Part shown: positions 7,019 through 12,547 of the stretch, in pieces | Position numbering within the stretch: the first letter of the stretch is position 1 | How the letters are laid out: each line of letters begins with the position of its first letter | NCBI RefSeq assembly: GCF_902491285.1 | Contig: NZ_CABUHK010000114.1 | Coordinates: 1-12,547 of the forward strand | DNA length: 12,547 nucleotides | Direction of reading: 5' to 3' | Source of the DNA: an uncultured Bacteroides sp. | GTDB lineage: Bacteria > Bacteroidota > Bacteroidia > Bacteroidales > Bacteroidaceae | Position numbers and translations under genes: made by a program | The notes under the pieces: generated by a model | The model's database searches: none | Seen by the model: only the letters and a program-made list of their open reading frames with translations | Told to the model about the DNA's origin: nothing

Positions 7019-7026
7019 CAAAATTA
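7019..7026 (-). promoter_or_regulatory. -7 element for the HU-SPOR/FHA operon
   Basis: TAATTTTG on the minus strand matches TAnnTTTG and ends 5 bases before the ATG at 7013. No TTTG was found at the usual upstream distance. If used, transcription would begin at or next to the start codon. Confidence 0.45.
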
Positions 7027-7069
7027 AGAGATAAATTGAATATATCCCAGAAAACTACGAAAAATTCAC

Positions 7070-7077
7070 TACTTTTG
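7070..7077 (+). promoter_or_regulatory. -7 element for the rfbC operon
   Basis: TACTTTTG, an exact TAnnTTTG match, lies 26 bases before the rfbC ATG and would give a leader of about 20 nt. No clear -33 TTTG is present. It is divergent from the HU-SPOR promoter within the same 90-bp spacer. Confidence 0.6.
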
Positions 7078-7103
7078 CATCGTTTTATTTATTACTATTA
7101 ACG

Positions 7104-7652
7104 ATGAACTATATACAGACGGAAATAGACGGAGTGTGGCTGATAGAGCCGAAAGTATTCTCCGATGAACGTGGCTATTTTATGGAAGCTTTTAAAAAAG
7201 AGGAGTTTGAAGCCAATATCGGACCTGTAAATTTTATACAGGATAATGAGTCGAAATCTTCTTTTGGCGTATTACGCGGATTGCATTATCAGAAAGGTGA
7301 ATATAGCCAGGCCAAATTGGTTCGTGTCATTAAAGGGGAAGTGTTGGATGTTGCCGTTGATTTGCGTAAATCATCACCCACATTCGGAAAACATGTATGC
7401 GTATTGCTTAGTGAGGAAAATAAGAGACAGTTTTTTATTCCCCGCGGTTTTGCACATGGCTTTGCCGTATTAAGCGAAGAAGCTGTTTTTATGTATAAGG
7501 TAGATAATAAGTATACTCCACAGGCAGAAGCTTCTATTATATATAATGATGAAACATTGGGAATAGACTGGCCGCTGGCTGAGTCGCAGATGTTATTGTC
7601 ATCCAAGGATAAGGAGGGTACTGCCTTTAAAGATGCCGTATATTTCGAATAA
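7104..7652 (+). CDS. rfbC: dTDP-4-dehydrorhamnose 3,5-epimerase
   Basis: Epimerises dTDP-4-dehydro-6-deoxyglucose at C3 and C5, the third step of dTDP-L-rhamnose synthesis for surface polysaccharides; cytoplasmic. The 182 residues match the family length. It is a cupin-fold RmlC: start FSDERGYFMEAF, RGLHYQ with the catalytic His (H61), QAKLVRV with K71, DVAVDLRKSSPTFG with D86, IPRGFAHGF, and the active-site Tyr in FMYKVDNKYTP (Y131), followed by the late IIYNDETLGIDW segment. The other rhamnose genes (rfbA, rfbB, rfbD) are not in the window. It is first in a plus-strand operon with ugd (25-bp gap) and a lipoprotein gene, suggesting supply of activated sugars for capsule or lipopolysaccharide. 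No Shine-Dalgarno sequence is visible, as is usual in Bacteroides. Confidence 0.94.
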   Translation: MNYIQTEIDGVWLIEPKVFSDERGYFMEAFKKEEFEANIGPVNFIQDNESKSSFGVLRGLHYQKGEYSQAKLVRVIKGEVLDVAVDLRKSSPTFGKHVCVLLSEENKRQFFIPRGFAHGFAVLSEEAVFMYKVDNKYTPQAEASIIYNDETLGIDWPLAESQMLLSSKDKEGTAFKDAVYFE

Positions 7653-7677
7653 CTTCTAAACAAACAATATAGTAAGA

Positions 7678-8991
7678 ATGAAAATAGCGATTGTAGGAAC
7701 CGGATATGTAGGTTTGGTAAGTGGTACATGTTTCGCTGAAATCGGCGTGAATGTAACTTGTGTAGATACTAATAGTGAAAAAATAGAATCTTTGCAGAAA
7801 GGTGTCATTCCAATTTATGAGAATGGATTGGAAGAGATGGTGCTCCGTAATATGAAAGCAAAGAGATTGAAGTTTACTACATCATTGGAGAGTTGTCTGG
7901 ACGATGTGGAAGTTGTATTCAGTGCTGTTGGCACACCGCCGGATGAAGATGGTAGCGCTGATCTGAAATATGTATTGGAAGTAGCCCGTACTATCGGTCG
8001 AAACATGAAGCAATATAAATTGGTGGTAACCAAGAGTACGGTTCCGGTGGGAACTGCAAAAAAGGTGCGTGAAGTCATCCAGGAAGAACTGGATAAGAGA
8101 GGAGTGAAAATAGAGTTTGATGTTGCTTCCAATCCGGAATTCTTGAAAGAAGGAAATGCAATCAATGACTTTATGAGTCCGGACCGTGTAGTGGTAGGAG
8201 TAGAGTCGGTACGTGCGGAAAAACTTATGTCTAAATTATATAAGCCGTTTTTATTGAATAACTTCCGTGTGATTTTTATGGATATTCCATCTGCGGAAAT
8301 GACTAAATATGCGGCAAACTCAATGCTGGCAACCCGCATCAGCTTTATGAATGATATTGCAAATCTTTGTGAGATAGTTGGGGCCGATGTAAATATGGTG
8401 CGTAGCGGAATCGGTTCGGATACACGTATCGGACGTAAATTCTTATATCCGGGAATCGGATATGGCGGTTCTTGTTTTCCGAAAGATGTGAAAGCGCTCA
8501 TTAAGACTGCGGAGCAGAATGGATATACAATGCGGGTACTTAGTGCTGTGGAAGAAGTGAACGAACAGCAGAAGAGTGTCTTGTTCGAAAAACTAATGAA
8601 GCATTTTGATGGTGATTTGAAAGGTAAGACAATCGCTCTTTGGGGTCTGGCATTTAAACCGGAAACAGACGATATGCGTGAGGCTCCGGCGTTGGTCTTG
8701 ATTGACAAATTATTGAAGGCCGGTTGTCAGGTACGTGCATACGATCCGGCAGCAGTGCCGGAATGTAAACGTCGGATTGGAGACAGCATTTGTTATGCTT
8801 GCGATATGTACGATGCAGTGCTTGATGCTGATGCCTTAATGCTGGTGACCGAATGGAAAGAATTCCGTTTGCCTTCATGGGCGGTTATTAGAAAGACAAT
8901 GGCTCAGCAGGTGGTGCTGGACGGACGTAATATATACGAGAAAAAAGAAATGGAAGAGCTCGGATTCGTTTACCATTGTATTGGTAAATGA
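7678..8991 (+). CDS. ugd: UDP-glucose 6-dehydrogenase
   Basis: Oxidises UDP-glucose with two NAD+ to UDP-glucuronate, a precursor for capsular and other surface polysaccharides; cytoplasmic. The 437 residues are the normal length. The N-terminal Rossmann motif is GTGYVG (7-12). The segments TKSTVPVGT, ASNPEFLKEG and MTKYAANSMLATRISFMND (catalytic Lys about K210) follow in family order. The nucleophilic cysteine is C266 in GYGGSCFPKD. The C-terminal UDP-binding domain contains LWGLAFKPETDDMREAP and ends with VLDGRNIY. Homologous UDP-N-acetyl-hexosamine dehydrogenases share these motifs; the GTPPDEDGSADLKYV and GIGYGGSCFPKD forms favour Ugd. It is second in the rfbC-ugd-lipoprotein operon. Confidence 0.93.
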   Translation: MKIAIVGTGYVGLVSGTCFAEIGVNVTCVDTNSEKIESLQKGVIPIYENGLEEMVLRNMKAKRLKFTTSLESCLDDVEVVFSAVGTPPDEDGSADLKYVLEVARTIGRNMKQYKLVVTKSTVPVGTAKKVREVIQEELDKRGVKIEFDVASNPEFLKEGNAINDFMSPDRVVVGVESVRAEKLMSKLYKPFLLNNFRVIFMDIPSAEMTKYAANSMLATRISFMNDIANLCEIVGADVNMVRSGIGSDTRIGRKFLYPGIGYGGSCFPKDVKALIKTAEQNGYTMRVLSAVEEVNEQQKSVLFEKLMKHFDGDLKGKTIALWGLAFKPETDDMREAPALVLIDKLLKAGCQVRAYDPAAVPECKRRIGDSICYACDMYDAVLDADALMLVTEWKEFRLPSWAVIRKTMAQQVVLDGRNIYEKKEMEELGFVYHCIGK

Positions 8992-9026
8992 AAAAATAAG
9001 AGTATCTTTAGACAAAACTAAGACAG

Positions 9027-9824
9027 ATGATGAAATATGTGGCTATATCGTTAATGATGGTCTTTTCTGCAGCATGTAGCAGCAATAAGAATCCATATTT
9101 TTCCGAACACGGGAAAGAGGATACGAATGCTAAGGAGCTGTTGCGGGGAATCTGGCTGGACGATGAGACTGAGAGTCCGTTGATGCGTGTGGAAGGGGAT
9201 ACTATCTACTATGCCGACGCACAAAGTGCCCCGATTGCATTTAAGATTATACGGGATACTCTCTATACGTATGGCAATGATACGACTTATTACAAGATTG
9301 ATAAGCAAGCGGAACATATATTCTGGTTTCATTCCATAACAGATAACATAATTAAGTTGCATAAATCTGAGGATCCGAATGATTCACTGTCATTTGTTCG
9401 TCGGGAATTAGTCATCCCGACTTATACTGAAGTAACTCAACGCGATAGTGTAGTGATCTATAATGGTACTCGCTATCGTGCTTATGTCTATATTAACCCT
9501 TCTAAAATGAGGGTTATCAAAACGACCTATTCCGAAGACGGGATCAGCATGGATAATGTGTATTACGATAATGTGATGCATATCTGCGTCTATGAGGGCA
9601 AGAAGAGTTTATTTGCCAGTGATATAAACAAGCAGATGTTTGCTCAGGTAGTTCCTGAAGATTTTCTGATGCAGGCTGTTTTATCGGATACGAAGTTTGT
9701 AAAAGTAGACCGGAATGGTTTTCATTATCAAGCTGTTTTAGCCATTCCGGAAAGTTCAATCTATAGCATTGCAGATATGGAAGTAAGTTTCGGGGGAAAA
9801 CTTACTATAACTTCAACCAAATAG
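9027..9824 (+). CDS. DUF4738-like lipoprotein
   Basis: A 265-residue predicted lipoprotein. A short signal peptide ends in a lipobox, VFSAACSSN, with C17 as the lipidated residue, so it is exported and membrane-anchored. After the Cys, Asn/Glu-rich residues lead into LLRGIWLDDETESPLMRVEGDTIYYAD, followed by alternating short beta-type stretches (DTLYTYGNDTTYYKID; YNGTRYRAYVYINPS). The ELLRGIWLDDETE segment resembles DUF4738 proteins of Bacteroides, whose function is unknown; the assignment is from memory. No catalytic motif is visible. It begins 35 bp after ugd and is likely co-transcribed, although TATCTTTA at 9003-9010, one mismatch from TAnnTTTG, could add a local promoter. The gene starts ATGATG, and either Met is possible. 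Its stop lies 11 bp from the end of the convergent helicase gene. Confidence 0.75.
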   Translation: MMKYVAISLMMVFSAACSSNKNPYFSEHGKEDTNAKELLRGIWLDDETESPLMRVEGDTIYYADAQSAPIAFKIIRDTLYTYGNDTTYYKIDKQAEHIFWFHSITDNIIKLHKSEDPNDSLSFVRRELVIPTYTEVTQRDSVVIYNGTRYRAYVYINPSKMRVIKTTYSEDGISMDNVYYDNVMHICVYEGKKSLFASDINKQMFAQVVPEDFLMQAVLSDTKFVKVDRNGFHYQAVLAIPESSIYSIADMEVSFGGKLTITSTK

Positions 9825-9835
9825 CGGATTTTGTT

Positions 9836-11095
9836 TTAACTCTGTTTGGGAGAAGGGCGGTTATTACCTTTTCCGCCATTGTTCTTTCCCCGGAAATTCT
9901 TTCTTTTAAAGTTGTTGCCATACTTGTTCTTGCTGAAAGAACGTGGCTTGTACTCCGGTGCTTCTCCCAACTCTGCGGGAATGGGAATTTTATAAATTTC
10001 TTTCTCCAGGAAATTCTCAATGCTTTTGAAGCTGCTCTGTTCTCTTTCGTTGATGAATGTAAGTGCTACCCCGTCATTGTTGGCACGTGCCGTACGTCCG
10101 ATGCGATGAACATAGTCTTCGCTGTCGTGAGGGACGTCAAAGTTGATAACCAGACGAATATCGTCAATATCAATACCGCGGGCAACGATGTCTGTGGCTA
10201 CTAGTATATTGATCCGACCGGCTTTAAACTCGTGCATCACTGCTTCCCGTTGTACTTGTTCGAGGTCAGAATGCATTTCTCCTACATTCAACTTCATTGA
10301 CTTCAAAGCTTTAGCTACTTCTTTGACCTTGATTTTGGAAGATGCGAAGACAATGACACGTTCAGGTACTTCATCGATAAAAAGACTACGGATAATACCT
10401 AACTTTTGGTTCTCATGGCAAACATATGCAGCCTGGATAATTTTATCAGCAGGCCTTGAAACGGCCAACTTTATTTCTGACGGATTATTAAGGATTGTAT
10501 TTGCAAGTTGTTGTATTTTGGCAGGCATGGTTGCAGAAAACATGATAGTCTGTCGCTCTTTCGGCAAATACTTCACAATCTGCATAATATCTTCATAGAA
10601 TCCCATGTCGAGCATACGGTCTGCTTCGTCCAGAATAAAATAAGAAACCTTGGAAAGGTCTACATATCCAAGGCTTAAATGGGCGAGAAGGCGTCCGGGA
10701 GTGGCAATAACAACATCAGCTCCCAATGTGAGTCCTTTTTTCTGCTGTTCAAACAGGATGCCGTCATTTCCGCCATATACGGCAACACTCGATGCGGGCA
10801 TAAAATAGGAAAAACCTTCCATCTGCTGGTCTATCTGCTGGGCCAATTCCCGGGTAGGGGACATAATGACACAATTGATAGCATCCTCAGGATGTTTTCC
10901 TTCAGATAGTTTATTTAAAATAGGAAGCAGGAAGGCTGCCGTTTTGCCTGTACCCGTTTGTGCCACTGCTATCAAATCTTTCCCTTCAAGTATGATTGGG
11001 ATTGCTTGTTCCTGAATAGGTGTGCACTCGTCAAATCGCATGGCATCAAGCGCCTCAAGCACATTTGCGTTTAATTGTAATTCGGAAAACTTCAT
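9836..11095 (-). CDS. DEAD-box ATP-dependent RNA helicase, RhlE-like
   Basis: Unwinds RNA duplexes, with likely roles in ribosome assembly or RNA decay; cytoplasmic. The 419 residues carry all the core motifs in order: Q motif (F21 and TPIQ with Q28), Walker A AQTGTGKT (45-52), PTRELA (80-85), GG, TPGR (132-135), DEAD (156-159), SAT (187-189), then in the second RecA lobe VIVFASS, ATDIVARGIDI and HRIGRTARA. The tail from about 378 is low-complexity, rich in Lys, Arg, Asn and Gly (KNFRGKNNGGKGNNRPSP), typical of the RNA-binding tails of RhlE-like proteins. The core is closest to the RhlE/SrmB group, but subfamily cannot be fixed by eye. It lies 45 bp downstream of serB on the same strand with its own -7 box in the gap. 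No terminator was seen after its stop. Confidence 0.93.
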   Translation of the reverse strand: MKFSELQLNANVLEALDAMRFDECTPIQEQAIPIILEGKDLIAVAQTGTGKTAAFLLPILNKLSEGKHPEDAINCVIMSPTRELAQQIDQQMEGFSYFMPASSVAVYGGNDGILFEQQKKGLTLGADVVIATPGRLLAHLSLGYVDLSKVSYFILDEADRMLDMGFYEDIMQIVKYLPKERQTIMFSATMPAKIQQLANTILNNPSEIKLAVSRPADKIIQAAYVCHENQKLGIIRSLFIDEVPERVIVFASSKIKVKEVAKALKSMKLNVGEMHSDLEQVQREAVMHEFKAGRINILVATDIVARGIDIDDIRLVINFDVPHDSEDYVHRIGRTARANNDGVALTFINEREQSSFKSIENFLEKEIYKIPIPAELGEAPEYKPRSFSKNKYGNNFKRKNFRGKNNGGKGNNRPSPKQS

Positions 11096-11114
11096 TCTTT
11101 TATTAATTTGTCAG

Positions 11115-11122
11115 CAAAGATA
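11115..11122 (-). promoter_or_regulatory. -7 element for the helicase gene
   Basis: TATCTTTG on the minus strand is an exact TAnnTTTG match, 20 bases before the helicase ATG, in the 45-bp gap after serB. No TTTG is found at the normal -33 distance; the nearest (11150-11153) is too far. It would give a leader of about 13 nt. Confidence 0.5.
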
Positions 11123-11140
11123 ATTTATTTTTCGGTCTAA

Positions 11141-12370
11141 TTACATATTCAAATAGGAATCTTTGAATCCAAGGAAATAGAGCACTCCGTCAAGCCCGAT
11201 CGTATTGATGGATTGTTTGGCGTTTGCCACTACCTTGGGTTTTGCATGGAAAGCGATTCCCAGTCCGGCAATCCCCAGCATCGGAAGGTCATTGGCTCCA
11301 TCACCTACAGCGATGGTTTGTGCAATGTCGACCTTTTCCACTTGTGCAATCAATCGTAGCAGTTCTGCTTTCCGTTTGCCATCTACAACATCTCCCAAGT
11401 AGCGTCCGGTCAGCTTTCCATCTATAATTTCCAGTTCGTTGGCATATACGTAATCTATACCATACTTCTTTTGAAGATGCTGCCCGAAATAAGTGAATCC
11501 GCCGGAAAGAATGGCAATTTTGTAACCATATTTTTTCAGTACGTACATCAGCCTGTCTACTCCTTCTGTGATAGGCAGGTTTTCAGCTATCTCTTGCATA
11601 ACGGATTCGTCTAATCCTTTCAGTAGGGCTACACGACGGGTAAAGCTCTCTGTAAAGTCTATTTCGCCACGCATGGCACTTTCTGTGATAGCTTTCACTT
11701 CGTCGCCGACACCGGCACGGATAGCCAATTCGTCGATAACTTCAGTCTCGATCAATGTAGAGTCCATATCGAAACAGATCAGACGGCGCATGCGGCGGTA
11801 CATATTATCCAGTTGGAAAGAAAAGTCCATTTCCAGTTCGCTGGCCAACTTCATCAGGCTTTCCTGCATGGCAATGCGGTCTTTGGGAGTACCTCTCACT
11901 GAGAATTCAATGCAGGCACGTGTACGTGCATCTGTAGTGCATTCGTCCAAAGGAATACGGCCTGTCAGACGTTTGATTGCGTCGATATTCATGCCTTGTT
12001 CTGCCAGTACGCTGGTTGCCGCCGATATTTGACGTGCGGAAAGTTTGCGGCCAAGTACAGTCAGGATATAACGGTTCTTTCCCTGCATGCCTACCCAATT
12101 TTCATATTTTTCTGTAGTAATCGGCTCAAACCGGATGGTGACTCCCAGCGAAGAAGCTTTGAACAACAATTCCTTCATAATGAAACCGGAATGTCTTTCT
12201 TCACTCTTAAAAAGAATACCTAATGACAATGTATTATGAATATCTGCCTGACCGATGTCAAGGATGGTAGCATCATATTTGGCTAGTATTTCAGTCACAG
12301 AAGAGGTCAGTCCCGGGCGATCTTCACCGGTAACTCGAATCAGAATCAATTCAGAATTTGATGGTTGCAT
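11141..12370 (-). CDS. serB: Phosphoserine phosphatase with N-terminal ACT domains
   Basis: Hydrolyses O-phospho-L-serine to serine, the last step of serine synthesis; cytoplasmic. With ATG 12370 the protein has 409 residues. Two ACT-type regulatory regions come first: SELILIRVTGEDRPGLTSSV at about 5-24, and NRYILTVLGRKLSARQIS near 98-115. Next is a HAD-family phosphatase domain with motif I FDMDSTLIETE (nucleophile D201, acid D203), motif II ILSGGFTYFG, the basic DGKRKAE motif III, and motif IV GDGANDLPML (356-365). The ACT part suggests amino-acid feedback. The frame stays open upstream to an ATG at 12433, adding 21 residues, but a -7 box (12392-12399) lies inside that extension. MQPSNSELILIRVTGEDRPG is also the natural ACT beginning, so the shorter form is preferred. 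Confidence 0.93.
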   Translation of the reverse strand: MQPSNSELILIRVTGEDRPGLTSSVTEILAKYDATILDIGQADIHNTLSLGILFKSEERHSGFIMKELLFKASSLGVTIRFEPITTEKYENWVGMQGKNRYILTVLGRKLSARQISAATSVLAEQGMNIDAIKRLTGRIPLDECTTDARTRACIEFSVRGTPKDRIAMQESLMKLASELEMDFSFQLDNMYRRMRRLICFDMDSTLIETEVIDELAIRAGVGDEVKAITESAMRGEIDFTESFTRRVALLKGLDESVMQEIAENLPITEGVDRLMYVLKKYGYKIAILSGGFTYFGQHLQKKYGIDYVYANELEIIDGKLTGRYLGDVVDGKRKAELLRLIAQVEKVDIAQTIAVGDGANDLPMLGIAGLGIAFHAKPKVVANAKQSINTIGLDGVLYFLGFKDSYLNM

Positions 12371-12391
12371 ATGAAATAGACTTTTATCCTG

Positions 12392-12399
12392 CAAAAGTA
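12392..12399 (-). promoter_or_regulatory. -7 element for serB
   Basis: TACTTTTG on the minus strand is an exact TAnnTTTG match, 21 bases before ATG 12370, giving a leader of about 15 nt. No good -33 TTTG is seen. Its position within the longer open frame argues against the upstream ATG at 12433. Confidence 0.5.
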
Positions 12400-12473
12400 G
12401 AGAAAAAAAGTTCGTTTTTATGCTAAATAACATAAAAAGTTATACTCCAAAAGTGAGATTTTTGCTTATTTGC

Positions 12474-12505
12474 TTGGAAGTTAATTTAATAATTACTTAC
12501 CTTTG
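12474..12505 (+). promoter_or_regulatory. Promoter reading out of the right edge
   Basis: TACCTTTG at 12498-12505 is an exact TAnnTTTG match, with TTGG at 12474-12477 20 bases upstream. Transcription would start near 12511, divergent from serB. No gene start is visible in the remaining bases, so the gene served lies beyond the edge. A perfect CTGAT-A-ATCAG palindrome (12529-12539) lies just after the predicted start. Confidence 0.5.
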
Positions 12506-12547
12506 CACCCGGTTTCAAAAATAAAGGCTCTGATAATCAGCGGATTC

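Noticed and set aside
7815..8708. 297-codon minus-strand frame inside ugd
   Set aside because: Its Ser/Thr/Phe-rich composition is typical of an antisense shadow; ugd has all its family motifs on the other strand.
9494..9516. TAACCCT / AGGGTTA inverted repeat within the lipoprotein gene
   Set aside because: A 7-bp stem in the middle of a coding region without a T run; probably chance.
9855..9877. GGCGG / CCGCC inverted repeat near the end of the helicase gene as a terminator
   Set aside because: It lies inside the coding region for the Gly/Asn-rich tail and has no T run on either side; explained by Gly codons.
12521..12547. CTGATAA stretch as the anticodon loop of a tRNA-Ile
   Set aside because: The flanking bases do not form an anticodon stem and no acceptor or T arm is visible before the window ends.

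Overview
The window reads as chromosomal DNA of a Bacteroides-type gut bacterium (phylum Bacteroidota). The signs are -7 promoter elements of the form TAnnTTTG in front of several genes, the absence of clear Shine-Dalgarno sequences, and Bacteroidota-specific families: an HU(CCDC81-like)/SPOR protein, a DUF4738-like lipoprotein, and a SerB with two N-terminal ACT domains. No rRNA, tRNA, CRISPR array or insertion sequence was recognised.

Left part (1-4603): hexuronate catabolism. uxaC (glucuronate/galacturonate isomerase, minus strand) is divergent from a LacI-type regulator followed 26 bp later by uxaB (tagaturonate reductase, plus strand). The two -35-type regions lie back to back in the 198-bp spacer, and a small inverted repeat sits at the predicted uxaC start point. 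UxaC makes tagaturonate/fructuronate and UxaB reduces tagaturonate to altronate; the altronate dehydratase and KDG steps are not here. Left of uxaC is a bidirectional terminator, the tail of an unidentified hydrophobic plus-strand reading frame (probably a remnant), and a well-formed promoter pointing out of the left edge.

Middle (4678-7013, all minus strand): a transmembrane HU-SPOR protein, then 17 bp later a zinc-ribbon/FHA protein, then after an 85-bp gap a DUF3791-DUF3990 pair overlapping by 4 bp. The DUF3990 protein has PARP-like ADP-ribosyltransferase motifs, so the pair looks like a small conflict or toxin-antitoxin-like module placed next to housekeeping genes. This is the least characterised part of the window.

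Right-middle (7070-9824, plus strand): a likely operon of rfbC (dTDP-rhamnose path), ugd (UDP-glucose to UDP-glucuronate) and a lipoprotein, i.e. nucleotide-sugar supply for surface polysaccharide.

Right part (9836-12370, minus strand): serB (phosphoserine phosphatase) upstream of an RhlE-like DEAD-box RNA helicase, convergent with the lipoprotein gene and only 11 bp from it. At the far right edge a plus-strand promoter points to a gene outside the window.
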